A stretch of DNA of 64,000 nucleotides from Rhodococcus globerulus NBRC 14531 (GCF_001894805.1 NZ_BCWX01000001.1:1550001-1614000); one strand, 5' to 3'. Shown: positions 18,726 to 29,521, counted from the stretch's first letter. The notes: generated from the letters alone by a model not told the origin. Made by a program: numbers and translations.

Positions 18726-19724
18726 ATGATCACCAATCGCAGTGCAAATGCCGACATCCTGACCGTCGGAATAGATGTGGGCGGCACCAGTATTCGAGCG
18801 TCGGTGGTCGACGTCGACGGGCAAGTGCTCGATACCATGCAGGCTCCGACGCCCCAGTCCGCGCGGTCGCTCGAGGATGCGCTCGATCGGGTGGTGCGTG
18901 AACTGGTCAGTCGGCACAATGTGGCCGCAGTGGGTTTGGCGGTAGCCGGGTTCGTCACCTCGGATCACGGGATCGTGCTTTTTGCTCCGCACCTGCCGTG
19001 GGTGAACGCGCCGGTCGGCAAGGACCTGAGCGTACGGCTGGGGTTGCCGGTTGTTCTGGAACACGATGCCAATGCGGCGGCGTACGCGGAGTATCGGTTC
19101 GGTGCTGCGGCTGGTGGCCGGAACGTCGTCACGGTGGCGATCGGGACGGGCATCGGTGGCGCGTTGCTGATCGGCGGTGAGCTGTACCGGGGTAGTTACG
19201 GTGTTGCGCCGGAGTTCGGCCACGTCCAGGTCGTGCCGGACGGACGCCCGTGCGCGTGTGGCAAGCGCGGCTGCTGGGAGCGGTACTGCAGCGGAACTGC
19301 GTTGGTGGACACAGCAATTGAACTTCTGGCCGAAGATCCGGCCGCGTCAACAGTCCTGGCGCGAGAAGTTGCCGTCGACCCGGGCAGCTTGACCGGGCGT
19401 CGAATCGCCAATGCCGCGTACGACGGTGACCCACTCGCGCTGGCGACGATGGCTGAGTTCACGCATTGGCTGGCAGTCGGCCTGGCGATGGTCGCCGACG
19501 CCTACGACCCGGATGTCGTGGTGATCGCCGGCGGCGTCGCGAGTTCGGCTCCACTGTTTCTCGATGACGCCCGTGAGCAGTACGCAACGTTGTTGACGGG
19601 TGCGAAATATCGACCTCTGGCCCGGATTCGCACTGCCCAGTTGGGGGAGGCCGCGGGGATGGTGGGGGCGGCGGCGTTGGCGCGTTCGGCGGTTCCAGGC
19701 ATCATTTCGCCTGCCAGGCGTTGA
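18726..19724 (+). CDS. ROK-family sugar kinase, probably glucokinase
   Basis: The 332-residue protein has the ROK phosphate motif GIDVGGTSIR near the N-terminus, EHDANAAAYAE, the phosphate-2 loop AIGTGIGGALLI and the ROK zinc-binding signature CACGKRGCWERYCSG. These fit ATP-dependent glucokinases of actinobacteria. The closely related polyphosphate or N-acetylglucosamine kinases cannot be excluded. The ATG at 18726 follows a GGAG by about 9 bases. In-frame GTG codons upstream are alternatives. It has no counterpart at this locus in M. tuberculosis as I recall it, so it may be a lineage-specific insertion in a syntenic block. Confidence 0.8.
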   Translation: MITNRSANADILTVGIDVGGTSIRASVVDVDGQVLDTMQAPTPQSARSLEDALDRVVRELVSRHNVAAVGLAVAGFVTSDHGIVLFAPHLPWVNAPVGKDLSVRLGLPVVLEHDANAAAYAEYRFGAAAGGRNVVTVAIGTGIGGALLIGGELYRGSYGVAPEFGHVQVVPDGRPCACGKRGCWERYCSGTALVDTAIELLAEDPAASTVLAREVAVDPGSLTGRRIANAAYDGDPLALATMAEFTHWLAVGLAMVADAYDPDVVVIAGGVASSAPLFLDDAREQYATLLTGAKYRPLARIRTAQLGEAAGMVGAAALARSAVPGIISPARR

Positions 19725-19832
19725 GTCGCACTTGTGATCACGAGGTGGCGGTCGGGGCATGTGTAGCGAGGGTAACCGGCGCGCAGTAAGGTCGTGCACA
19801 AGGCAATTCGGGTTGTGAATGGGAGGGACGCC

Positions 19833-20648
19833 GTGTGGTATTGGCTCTTCAAGTATGTGTTGTTGGGGCCGATTCTCCTGCTGCTCGGGCGTCCGACGAT
19901 CAAGGGGCACGAGAACATTCCCACTGACGGTGCGGCGATTCTCGCCAGCAACCATCAGGCAGTTCTGGATTCGTTCTATCTTCCGCTGCGCTCGAACCGT
20001 CGAATCACGTTCCTCGCAAAAAGTGAGTACTTCACTGGCAGCGGACTCAAGGGTGCGTTCCAGCGGTGGTTCTTCACGGCTGTCGGCCAGGTGCCCATCG
20101 ATCGCACCGGTGCGGACGCAGCCCAGGACGCGCTCAACGCTGGTCTACGGGTCCTTGATGCCGGCAAGCTGCTCGGTATCTACCCCGAGGGCACTCGCTC
20201 GCCGGATGGTCGTCTGTACAAGGGCAAGACCGGAATGGCTCGTCTGGCACTCGAATCCGGTGTCAAGGTGATTCCCGTAGCGATGGTCGGCACCGACAAG
20301 ATGAACCCCATCGGTTCGAGGATGTGGCGTCCGGCCAAGGTCACCGTCATCGTCGGTGAACCTATCGACTTCTCGCGTTTCGAGGGGATGGGCGGCAACC
20401 GCTTCGTGGAGCGGGCTGTGACCGACGAGGTCATGTACAAGCTGATGAAGCTGTCTGGCCAGGAATACGTCGACATCTATGCGGCGAGTTTGAAGAACCC
20501 GAAGCCGGTCAAGGCGGAGGAGTCCCCGTCCGACGAGACCCACCAGCTCGGGGAGTCCGACGAGGCTGCCGCTCCACTTGCGGCCGTTGTCGACCCCGAT
20601 GCCGAGCAGACTGATGGGCCGCACGTCCCGGACACGCGCGCCAGTTAG
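19833..20648 (+). CDS. PlsC-type 1-acylglycerol-3-phosphate acyltransferase family protein
   Basis: The 271-residue protein has an N-terminal membrane segment (VWYWLFKYVLLGPILLLL), the acyltransferase motif I NHQAVLD, motif II around FLAKSEYF, motif III YPEGTRS and the later VIPVAM. It transfers an acyl chain to lysophosphatidate or a related lysolipid. The C-terminal 40 residues are acidic and disordered. The GTG at 19833 has GGGAGG seven bases upstream; a frame from 19794 without a ribosome site is less likely. Position fits mycobacterial Rv2182c. Confidence 0.9.
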   Translation: MWYWLFKYVLLGPILLLLGRPTIKGHENIPTDGAAILASNHQAVLDSFYLPLRSNRRITFLAKSEYFTGSGLKGAFQRWFFTAVGQVPIDRTGADAAQDALNAGLRVLDAGKLLGIYPEGTRSPDGRLYKGKTGMARLALESGVKVIPVAMVGTDKMNPIGSRMWRPAKVTVIVGEPIDFSRFEGMGGNRFVERAVTDEVMYKLMKLSGQEYVDIYAASLKNPKPVKAEESPSDETHQLGESDEAAAPLAAVVDPDAEQTDGPHVPDTRAS

Positions 20649-20702
20649 AGATTTCCCACAACTGCCGGGCGTGCATTAGCTCTCGGGACCGGCGGTGCGG
20701 CA

Positions 20703-20708
20703 TAGTTT
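20703..20708 (+). promoter_or_regulatory. -10 element TAGTTT
   Basis: TAGTTT is followed by six bases and the GTG at 20715. No ribosome binding site is seen, consistent with a leaderless transcript. Confidence 0.5.
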
Positions 20709-20714
20709 TGAGCC

Positions 20715-21206
20715 GTGCGCTACTTCTACGACTGTGAATTCATCGAAGACGGTCGAACCATCGACCTCGTGTCCATCGGCGTCGTCTGCGAGGACGGCCG
20801 AGAGTACTACGCCGTCTCGACGGAATTCGATCCGGCGCGGGCCGGCAGTTGGGTGCGCAAGAATGTTCTGCCGAAGCTTCCTGCGCCGTCGTCTCCGCTC
20901 TGGAAGTCGCGCGACAAGATCCGTGACGACCTCCTGAAGTTCTTCGTACCGCGGCCGATGGTGGTTCCCGAACTGTGGGCATGGGTCGCGGCGTACGACC
21001 ACGTCGCGTTGTGCCAGCTGTGGGGCGACATGACCGAACTGCCCCAGTCGTTGCCGCGTTACACGCGGGAGTTGCGCCAGTTCTGGGAGGACAACGGCAG
21101 CCCGGCTCTGCCGCCTGCACCGTCCGACGCGCATGACGCTTTGGCGGACGCACGACACAATCTGGTGAAGTTCGACGCGATTGCCCGAGTCCGGTCACTT
21201 CGTTGA
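20715..21206 (+). CDS. RNase AS (3'-5' polyadenylate-specific exoribonuclease)
   Basis: The 163-residue protein is a compact DEDDh exonuclease. It begins RYFYDCEFIEDGRTIDLVSIG, where DCE supplies two metal ligands. AAYDHVALCQLWG and the C-terminal HDALADARHN complete the site. This architecture is that of mycobacterial RNase AS (Rv2179c), which trims adenylate-rich RNA 3' ends. The GTG at 20715 is fixed by the -10 six bases upstream and by the conserved N-terminal strand. It precedes aroG as in M. tuberculosis. Confidence 0.92.
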   Translation: MRYFYDCEFIEDGRTIDLVSIGVVCEDGREYYAVSTEFDPARAGSWVRKNVLPKLPAPSSPLWKSRDKIRDDLLKFFVPRPMVVPELWAWVAAYDHVALCQLWGDMTELPQSLPRYTRELRQFWEDNGSPALPPAPSDAHDALADARHNLVKFDAIARVRSLR

Positions 21207-21275
21207 CCTGCTGTGACGCCGAACTCGGTTAGACGAGACCGCGCGCTAACGAGAGCCTGTGTGACGCGCGGGTAG

Positions 21276-22682
<1,407 letters not shown>

Positions 22683-22700
22683 CGCTTAGCTGTTGTATCG

Positions 22701-22737
22701 AACGCCCTCATTCGCCGTGCGCGGGTGGGGGCGTTTT
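22701..22737. terminator. Terminator between aroG and pknL
   Basis: A 15-bp stem pairs 22701-22715 with 22721-22735 and contains three G-U pairs. The 3' arm ends GGGGGCGTTTT, giving a short T-run. It lies between two convergent genes. Confidence 0.75.
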
Positions 22738-22776
22738 ACGTTGTCAGGCTGTTGGTTCGATCAGGCACTGCTGCGA

Positions 22777-24828
22777 TCAGGGAATGGCAACAACGGTGAC
22801 GTTGGAGCCTTTCTCCACACGATCGTTCTTATCGCTCTGACTGACGATCAGCGAGCTGTCGTTCTGGGTCAGTTGGCGGACGGTGAGGGTGAGACCGAGG
22901 CGGGTCAGTTCCTCGCGAGCGGAGGCGACGCTACGTCCCAGCAGGTTGGGGACCTTCACGGAGCTGGACACGAGAAGGGCAACGGATGTTCCGGCGTTCA
23001 CAGACGAACCCGCAGCGGGGTCGGTGCCGATGACCTTTCCGCCGTCGACACCGTCGTCGAAGGCAGATCGGGTTTCGCTGACGGTGATGCCCAGTTTGTC
23101 GAGGGCAGCCCGGGCCGCGTTCTCCGACATGCCCTTTACGTCGGGAACATCAACGGGCGGTGATCCTTTGGACGTGACAACTTTGACCGAGGAGCCAACA
23201 GGCACGGTGGTTCCCGGAGCCGGGTCCAGAGCGGCGACACCGCCGATGGGGATCTTGGAACTGAACGTCTCACCGCCGTCGACGGCAACGAGGGTGCGCG
23301 CAGTGAGCTGATCTCGGGTGGCTTCGACGGCGCCGCCCGCTGGTATCGGCGGCACAGTCGGACGCCCGAGCGACGTGAACAGGACAACACTCGATCCGCG
23401 CGAAATCCGCGAGCCCGCTTCGGGATCGGTGCCGGTCACGGTGTCGAGAACCTCGGTGTCCGAGTACGTTCCACGCACTTCCGGCGACAGTCCGGCATCC
23501 TGAAGTGCCGTGACTGCCGCATCCTTGTTCAGGCCACCGATCTGGGGGACCGCGGTGAATCGGCCAGAGCCCATCCACCAACCGCCGAACCCCAGCGCAA
23601 GCGCAAGCAACGCGATGACAAGAAGCCAGACGAGAGTGGTCCGGCGAGAGCGTCGTCGTGCTTGCGAAAAGTGGTCGTGTGGATCGATCTCGGCAGAGTC
23701 GTCTTCGTGCTCGTCAGTCTCGGCGACGGGCGGACGCACGGTTTGTGCGGTGACCGCGCGGGTGTGCTGAATGCCGTCCGGTGGTGCGTGCGGCGCCAGC
23801 GCGGTTGTAGGCGGCGCCGCAGCTCCGGCCGCAAATGCCGTGGTGGCGGCGCCGACTGGTGCACCGGCGCCACCGATAACGGTGGTGGCGGGCGAACCGG
23901 GGGCCGCGGGACGGGGTGTTGCCGGCCGGGGTGTCGGCGCCGGTGCGGCGGCGGCACTGTGATGCTGCGCGGATCGCCGCGGCGCGGGCACCCGATACGC
24001 GGGCAGTTCGAGTTGTTCGCACACGATGCGCAGGGCGGCTGCCATTTCGCCGGCATCGGTAAACCGATGTGCAGGTTCACGATTGGTGGCCTGCGTGACG
24101 AGGCGGTCGAACTGCGCCGGTACGCCGGCGATTCGTGAACCTGGCGGCGGAACGTCATCGTGAATTCTCTGGTATGCGATCGAGAGAGAGGTGTCCCCGG
24201 TGAAAGGTGTTGTACCGGTGAGGAGTTCGAACATGAGAACGCCGGTGGAGTACACGTCGCTGCGCGGATCGGCCACTCCGGAGGTGACCTGCTCCGGGGA
24301 GAGGTAGGCGGCGGTGCCGAGAATGACGCTGTTGGACGTTGTTGTCGCGGCAGCAGCGGCGCGCACCAAACCGAAATCGGCGATCTTCACTTCACCGGCG
24401 TCGGAAATCAGGATGTTCTCCGGTTTGACGTCGCGGTGCACCAGTCCGGCCCGGTGTGCAACTGCCAACGCGTCGAGTACCGGCCCGACTACCGCGGCGA
24501 CAGCGTGTGGCGGCATCGGGCCGCGCTCGCGCAGCAATTCGCGCAAGGTGCCGCCGTCGACCAATTCCATGACGAGGAAGGCATGACCGCGATCGCTGCC
24601 CTGGTCGTACACGGCAACCAAGGCAGGGTGCTTGAGGCGGGCGACTGCGCGCGCCTCGAACTCGAAGCGGGTGAGAAAAGCGGGATCGGCGGCAAACTGC
24701 GGATCCATGACCTTGATAGCGACAGGCCGATCCAACCGCGTATCGAGGCCTCGATACACAGTCGACATTCCGCCGCGTGCGATGGGCGCATCCACGCGAT
24801 AGCGGCGTTCGAGCATTTCGCCGATCAA
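22777..24828 (-). CDS. pknL: Serine/threonine protein kinase PknL with four PASTA domains
   Basis: A Hanks-type kinase occupies the N-terminal 260 residues: ATP lysine K39 in VAIKVMD, HRDVKPEN at 131-138 and DFG at 151-153. A Pro/Ala-rich juxtamembrane linker leads to a membrane helix (399-420). Four PASTA repeats (about 423-487, 488-554, 557-622, 623-683) lie outside and should sense muropeptides or lipid II. The TTG at 24828 is preferred because GGAGG lies seven bases upstream; an ATG at 24894 would add 22 residues of unlikely composition (TTDYYCTTDF). As I recall, M. tuberculosis PknL lacks PASTA domains. The gene is divergent from a Rv2175c-like substrate. Confidence 0.92.
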   Translation of the reverse strand: MIGEMLERRYRVDAPIARGGMSTVYRGLDTRLDRPVAIKVMDPQFAADPAFLTRFEFEARAVARLKHPALVAVYDQGSDRGHAFLVMELVDGGTLRELLRERGPMPPHAVAAVVGPVLDALAVAHRAGLVHRDVKPENILISDAGEVKIADFGLVRAAAAATTTSNSVILGTAAYLSPEQVTSGVADPRSDVYSTGVLMFELLTGTTPFTGDTSLSIAYQRIHDDVPPPGSRIAGVPAQFDRLVTQATNREPAHRFTDAGEMAAALRIVCEQLELPAYRVPAPRRSAQHHSAAAAPAPTPRPATPRPAAPGSPATTVIGGAGAPVGAATTAFAAGAAAPPTTALAPHAPPDGIQHTRAVTAQTVRPPVAETDEHEDDSAEIDPHDHFSQARRRSRRTTLVWLLVIALLALALGFGGWWMGSGRFTAVPQIGGLNKDAAVTALQDAGLSPEVRGTYSDTEVLDTVTGTDPEAGSRISRGSSVVLFTSLGRPTVPPIPAGGAVEATRDQLTARTLVAVDGGETFSSKIPIGGVAALDPAPGTTVPVGSSVKVVTSKGSPPVDVPDVKGMSENAARAALDKLGITVSETRSAFDDGVDGGKVIGTDPAAGSSVNAGTSVALLVSSSVKVPNLLGRSVASAREELTRLGLTLTVRQLTQNDSSLIVSQSDKNDRVEKGSNVTVVAIP

Positions 24829-24953
24829 CCCTTGACCTCCGTTGTGAAAATCTGTGGTGCAGTAATAATCTGTGGTCGCATCCGCCTCGTCCATCGTAGC
24901 CAGCGCTGCCGACGGAAAGTTCCACCCACGTGCCGCGTGACAAGCCGACCCGA

Positions 24954-24959
24954 TAAACT
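24954..24959 (+). promoter_or_regulatory. -10 element TAAACT
   Basis: TAAACT is followed by six bases and a GTG at 24966. The spacing selects this GTG over the adjacent in-frame GTG at 24963. Confidence 0.5.
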
Positions 24960-24965
24960 TCCGTG

Positions 24966-25334
24966 GTGAGCGCGATTCCTTATTGTGATGATGTCCTGGA
25001 TTCTTCGGTATCCCTGTTCCAGTTGGCCGATGTAGCGAAGAGCGTCAGGTTGCCGGTCGCGAAGGTGCACCAGTTGCTCCGCGATCGCAAGATCATCGCA
25101 GTCAAGCGCAACGGGGTTCTCGGGGTTCCCGAGGAATTCTTCGACGAAGACGGCCAGATCGTGAAATGGCTTCCCGGTTTGCTGGCAGTTCTGCACGATG
25201 GCGGATACAGCGATGTAGCGTCGCTGCGCTGGCTTTTCCAGTCTGACGAGTCCCTCCCCGGACGCCCCGTCGACGCCCTGCATGGGCACCTCGCCCGCGA
25301 GGTTATCCGCCGTGCACAGGCAATGGCTTTCTGA
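24966..25334 (+). CDS. DNA-binding HTH protein, probable PknL substrate (Rv2175c-like)
   Basis: The 122-residue protein has a helix-turn-helix-like N-terminal domain (SLFQLADVAKSVRLPVAKVHQLLRD) and a C-terminal helical part ending REVIRRAQAMAF. Size, order next to pknL and the motif VPEEFFDEDGQIVKWLPGL match Rv2175c, a DNA-binding protein phosphorylated by PknL in M. tuberculosis. The N-terminus contains possible acceptor residues in DVLDSSVSL, but the Thr known from Rv2175c cannot be assigned here. The start at 24966 is chosen by its leaderless promoter spacing. The divergent arrangement with the kinase suggests common control. Confidence 0.9.
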   Translation: MSAIPYCDDVLDSSVSLFQLADVAKSVRLPVAKVHQLLRDRKIIAVKRNGVLGVPEEFFDEDGQIVKWLPGLLAVLHDGGYSDVASLRWLFQSDESLPGRPVDALHGHLAREVIRRAQAMAF

Positions 25335-25353
25335 GTCTGATTGGTTTTTCCGG

Positions 25354-25402
25354 CCTGACGTAGCTCGCCGACCGGACTGGAGCCGGTACGGCGAACGTCA
25401 GG
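25354..25402. terminator. Interrupted inverted repeat between convergent genes, possible terminator
   Basis: CCTGACGT at 25354 pairs with ACGTCAGG ending at 25402, and TCGCCG pairs with CGGCGA inside, with small bulges. It has no T-run on either side but lies between two converging genes. Confidence 0.5.
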
Positions 25403-25492
25403 CGCGTGCGGTGGTGGACGGTCACCCGGCGGTCGAGAATGTGGTCGAGAATGCGATAGCCGACTGACCCCACCCCGTGCGGAGCACCGAAT

Positions 25493-27049
25493 TCATCGTG
25501 CCGTCGACGTCGCTTCTGCCGGGACTTTCTCCGGTGCGTGTCCCCGTAGACGCAGTGGGTCTTCCGTCCGGAGTGTCATCGCCGCGACGACGGAGGCAAA
25601 TGTTGCCAGTACCACGTGCGGGAACGAGTACATGCCGATCGATCCGTCGGGCTGGAATATCAACATGAGCCAGCTGGACAGCCCCACCAGTATGGCCAGG
25701 GTCGTCGGGGAGAGTGCAAAGCCGGCAGCTACGGCCAACGGCCACGAGTAGTACCAGGGGAGCGCCGCCGGGGAGAGAATCACGATGGCAACCATGACAA
25801 TCACGATGCCCATCACGGCGTCGCGTTCGGTGGTGCGGAATCGCCACCAGACAAAAGCGATGATTCCGATGAGCACGACTGCGCTGACAAGCCGGGTCAC
25901 CTGGAGTATGTCGTCGAAGTGATTGCCGGTGAGCCACGATGTCGCGGCGGTGGACAGTTCGGCGACGAGGGTCGGCAACGACAGCCAGTTGATGATCTTG
26001 TTGGAGCCGGAGAGCGCCGTCGTCCAGCCGAGTCCGACACCGGCAATCAACGACGTCGAACCGAGGACAACAACGAACATCGCAAATCCGCTACCGGCGG
26101 TCTTGATAAAGGATCGGATCGGATTCGGTGCTTCCGTTCCCTGCGCTGCGGCGTCTTCACGTTCGTGGATCATCCAGATCCAGACGATGAACGGCAGCGC
26201 CACCCCGGCAGTGGCCTTGATGGCAACGGCAAAGGCGATGAGACCGATTCCGAACATGTGCTTGCGTTCGAGGGCCAGAGCGATGCCGGCGACCATCAGG
26301 CCGACCATCAGCATCTCGTTGTGCACGCCGCCGATCAGATGGATCAGGACGAGTGGATTGAGGACCGCGAGCCACAAGGCGATCGCCGGGTTTCCACCGA
26401 GTTTGCGCGCGAGGTGGGGGACACCCCACACCATCAATGCCAGGCCGGGCAGCATGGTGATGCGCAGTAACATCGTGCCCGCGATGACGTTGTCACCGGT
26501 CAGGCGAACAATGGCATCAGTGAGCAGGAGATGAACCGGACCGTACGGGGTTGTTGTCGTCGTCCAGACATTGGAGACGTTGTCGAGCAGGATGCCGGGA
26601 TTGACCACCGGCCCCACTTCGTACGGGTCGAAGCCGTCACGCAGCAGAGCGCCCTGCGCAAGGTAGGAGTAAGCGTCACGGCTGAACATCGGAACGGCAA
26701 AGAGCAGGGGGAACGTCCACAGCGGCACGATGAATCGCAGCCCGCGCAAACCGACGTCACCGCGCAGCGCCGAGCGACCCAGTCGCGCCCACGCGCCGAT
26801 CATGCACAACACGCCGATCCACACGATCGCCGCCGACAGTATCGACCCGTGCCCGAATCGGAGCCAGGACAGATGCATCGACTCGAGCAACGGGTCCTCG
26901 CGCCGGACGCTACCTGCGCCGAATCCGCCGAACATGATCATGGCGGCGCCCAGGAATCCGAGCAGCGCGCTGTGTCCTTCGGGAGTGCGAAGGAAATCAG
27001 CGGCCCTTCGATGCCACGCTGGTGTGGTGGCTGCGGCAGAGGGCGTCAT
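25493..27049 (-). CDS. mptA: Alpha-(1,6)-mannopyranosyltransferase MptA
   Basis: MptA elongates the alpha-1,6-mannan backbone of lipomannan and lipoarabinomannan on the outer face of the membrane, using polyprenyl-phosphomannose. The 518-residue GT-C protein has about 12 hydrophobic segments and the extracytoplasmic loop FSRDAYSYLAQGALL, whose acidic residue fits the GT-C catalytic position. Conserved NPLVLIHLIGGVHNEMLM is typical of MptA/MptB. GGGGGAGG lies 10 bases before the ATG. It is followed from upstream by idsA2, which makes the polyprenyl side of the donor, so the pair is functionally linked. Confidence 0.9.
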   Translation of the reverse strand: MTPSAAATTPAWHRRAADFLRTPEGHSALLGFLGAAMIMFGGFGAGSVRREDPLLESMHLSWLRFGHGSILSAAIVWIGVLCMIGAWARLGRSALRGDVGLRGLRFIVPLWTFPLLFAVPMFSRDAYSYLAQGALLRDGFDPYEVGPVVNPGILLDNVSNVWTTTTTPYGPVHLLLTDAIVRLTGDNVIAGTMLLRITMLPGLALMVWGVPHLARKLGGNPAIALWLAVLNPLVLIHLIGGVHNEMLMVGLMVAGIALALERKHMFGIGLIAFAVAIKATAGVALPFIVWIWMIHEREDAAAQGTEAPNPIRSFIKTAGSGFAMFVVVLGSTSLIAGVGLGWTTALSGSNKIINWLSLPTLVAELSTAATSWLTGNHFDDILQVTRLVSAVVLIGIIAFVWWRFRTTERDAVMGIVIVMVAIVILSPAALPWYYSWPLAVAAGFALSPTTLAILVGLSSWLMLIFQPDGSIGMYSFPHVVLATFASVVAAMTLRTEDPLRLRGHAPEKVPAEATSTAR

Positions 27050-27237
27050 GAGTGCAGTTTCCTCCCCCGAGATGTTCGGATGCGGTAGCGCGTACGTGGT
27101 GAATTGCTGGCGAATAGTCGGTTACGAGGGGACAGTTTAGTTGCTCCGGAGACCGAACCCTGCCGTCGACTCGTTTGCGCGCGCCGGCGACAGCCGGTTC
27201 GGTGCCCAATAGTGACGGATCACTCATGAACAGTCTG

Positions 27238-28350
27238 TCAGTACGTGCGCGACGTGGCTGCGAGGGCCATCTCGCGCAGCCGTGTCTTGGCCTCCGCGGT
27301 GGCGCTGCTCGATTCCAGTGCGGCCGCGGCAGATTCGACCAGGGTGGCGATGCGTGCTTCCGCGTCGTCCACTGCCCCGAGGTCGGTGATCAGGGTGCGT
27401 AGCGTATCGACGTCGTTGTCGGTCAGTTCTGCGCCGATTCCGGATCGGAGTTGTTGTGCCGCAGCAGGATCAGTGTCATCGGCGCGCGCAAGTGCGGCAG
27501 CGAACAGTGTTGTCCGCTTACCGGTGCGGAGGTCGTCGCCGGACGGCTTGCCGGTCACCGACGGATCGCCGAAGACGCCGAGCAGGTCGTCCCGGAGCTG
27601 GAATGCGATACCGATGTCGGTGCCGAACTTCCGGTACGCGTCGATCAGTGGCGCGTCTGCTCCGAAAAGGGCAGCACCGAGGTGCAGGGGGCGCTCGATC
27701 GTATACGCCGCAGTCTTGAACCGGTTGACGCGCATAGCTGCCTCGACGCTCTCGTCGCCGCGAGCTTCGTTGCTGATATCGAGGAACTGACCGCCAAGCA
27801 CTTCGGTGCGCATCGCCGACCACACGGGGCTGATCCGAGCGGCGGCGTCGGCGCCGATTCCGGATTCGCGGATCATGTCGTCTGCCCATGCGAGCGCAAG
27901 ATCGCCGAGCAGAATTGCGACAGCCTCACCGAAGTGGGCGCCGTCGCCGTTCCAGTTGTCAGCTCGGTGCAGGTTCTCGAACTCGACGTGCACGGTGGGA
28001 AATCCGCGACGCGTCGTGGAGGCGTCGATGATGTCGTCGTGGACCAGCGCGCATGCCTGGACCAGTTCGAGTGCCGTGCAGGCGCGCATGACGCTGTCGG
28101 CGTCGTCGCCGTGAGGGTCGCCGCCGGCGCCGAGCCAGCCCGTCCACGCAAAGGCCGGCCGCACGCGCTTGCCGCCGCGCAGAACAAAGCTCTCGAGAGT
28201 GTCGACGGCGGTTTCGTATCCGCCGCCGATGGTTTCCACCGCTTCGCGCCTGGAGGCAAAGAAGTCACGCAAGCTCTGTTCGAACAAAGCCGGCAACTCG
28301 AGCGAGGACGGATAGGCGGCGTCGGTTCGAGCAGACAGGATGGCCTCCAA
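27238..28350 (-). CDS. idsA2: Polyprenyl diphosphate synthase (IdsA2-like)
   Basis: The enzyme makes isoprenoid diphosphates from IPP and allylic primers. The 370-residue protein has the first Asp-rich motif in ALVHDDIIDAS and the second in FQLRDDLLGVFGD, plus GGKRVRP for substrate binding. Residues before the first DDxxD include bulky groups that limit chain length, so a geranylgeranyl-range product is likely but unproven. The best start is TTG at 28350 with a weak GAGAAG upstream. It lies 188 bases upstream of mptA and could also supply the crt genes downstream. Confidence 0.9.
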   Translation of the reverse strand: MEAILSARTDAAYPSSLELPALFEQSLRDFFASRREAVETIGGGYETAVDTLESFVLRGGKRVRPAFAWTGWLGAGGDPHGDDADSVMRACTALELVQACALVHDDIIDASTTRRGFPTVHVEFENLHRADNWNGDGAHFGEAVAILLGDLALAWADDMIRESGIGADAAARISPVWSAMRTEVLGGQFLDISNEARGDESVEAAMRVNRFKTAAYTIERPLHLGAALFGADAPLIDAYRKFGTDIGIAFQLRDDLLGVFGDPSVTGKPSGDDLRTGKRTTLFAAALARADDTDPAAAQQLRSGIGAELTDNDVDTLRTLITDLGAVDDAEARIATLVESAAAALESSSATAEAKTRLREMALAATSRTY

Positions 28351-28510
28351 GGTCGGTAACTTCTCATACCGGCGAACAGGGCCAGGCAGTGAGCGTAGAG
28401 TCCAGCTTAGTGGGGTCCCTACCGATGTCCGGTGTGGGCCGTGAACTGCACGATCCTGGCATCCGGGACGTATTCACGGACGCGATGCTCCGTTCTGCGT
28501 TGACAAAACA

Positions 28511-28516
28511 TATGCT
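28511..28516 (+). promoter_or_regulatory. -10 element TATGCT of metF
   Basis: TATGCT is followed by six bases and the GTG at 28523. The same hexamer and spacing precede the gene at 4956. Confidence 0.55.
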
Positions 28517-28522
28517 TACCTC

Positions 28523-29512
28523 GTGACATTCGATGCAGTCAGGGGACGCTCCAGCGATGGCTGGGCCAGCCGAACACCATCGATCGTCGATCGGATCACA
28601 TCTTCCACAGGGAGTCGGATTCCGTTCTCGGTCGAGTTCTCACCGCCGCGCGACGCAGAAGCCGAGGCGCGTCTGTGGCGTGCCGTGCGCACATTCGAGA
28701 GGCTCGGTCCGGCTTTTGTCTCCATGACGTACGGCGCCGGCGGTTCGACTCGTGACCGCACCGTTCGGGTCACAGGAGAATTGGCCGAAGAGACCACGTT
28801 GCTGCCGGTTGCACACCTCACTGCGGTGTCCCACAGCATCGACGAACTCCGATCCATGGTCGGCGCCTATGCCGATCGCGGAATCAGCAACATCCTCGTT
28901 CTGCGCGGCGACCCCCCTGGCGACCCCCTCGGCGAATGGAAGAAACACCCCGATGGCGTCGAGTACGCCGAAGAGCTTGTCCGGATGGTCCGCGATCTCG
29001 GTGACTTCCACGTCGGCGTGGCGTCGTTCCCGGAAGGACATTACCGAGCACCTGACCTGGCCCACGACACGAAGTACCTCGTCTCGAAGTTGCGCGCCGG
29101 AGCCGAGTACTCCATCACGCAGATGTTCTTCGACGTCGACGACTACCTGCGTCTGCGTGATCGCGTGAGCGCGTTCGACCCCGAGCAGGGCGCCAAGCCG
29201 ATCATCCCCGAAATCATGCCGGTCACCTCACTGCGGTCGGTGCGGCGCATGCTCGAACTGTCCGGATCGTCGTTGCCGCCCGCCCTCGAGCGCCGGTTCG
29301 ACGCCGCCGCCGGTTCGGGTTCTCAGGAGAATCGGGCAGCGGTGCGTGAACTCGGGATCGACCTCGCTACCGAAATGGGCGAGCGATTGATCGCTGAAGG
29401 CGCTCCGTGCCTGCACTTCATCACGTTGAACTTCGCACGGGCCACGAGCGAGGTTCTTGAACGTCTGGGGCTGACGTCGGATGTGTCGACCGATTCGCAG
29501 GCGAGCGTCTAG
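28523..29512 (+). CDS. metF: Methylenetetrahydrofolate reductase MetF
   Basis: MetF reduces 5,10-methylenetetrahydrofolate to 5-methyltetrahydrofolate for methionine synthesis, using FAD. The 329-residue TIM-barrel protein has PFSVEFSPPRD near the start, FVSMTYGAGGSTRDRT and the later ILVLRGDPPGDP and SITQMFFDVDDY, which match the bacterial family. The GTG at 28523 follows a -10 by six bases, so the first residues may be a leaderless start. It is divergent from idsA2 and convergent with lppM. In M. tuberculosis Rv2172c at this place has been described as a reductase of this kind. Confidence 0.93.
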   Translation: MTFDAVRGRSSDGWASRTPSIVDRITSSTGSRIPFSVEFSPPRDAEAEARLWRAVRTFERLGPAFVSMTYGAGGSTRDRTVRVTGELAEETTLLPVAHLTAVSHSIDELRSMVGAYADRGISNILVLRGDPPGDPLGEWKKHPDGVEYAEELVRMVRDLGDFHVGVASFPEGHYRAPDLAHDTKYLVSKLRAGAEYSITQMFFDVDDYLRLRDRVSAFDPEQGAKPIIPEIMPVTSLRSVRRMLELSGSSLPPALERRFDAAAGSGSQENRAAVRELGIDLATEMGERLIAEGAPCLHFITLNFARATSEVLERLGLTSDVSTDSQASV

Positions 29513-29521
29513 CACTCCCGC

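Noticed and set aside
28500..28505. TTGACA upstream of metF as a -35 element
   Set aside because: It lies only five bases before the TATGCT -10, far too close to act with it.
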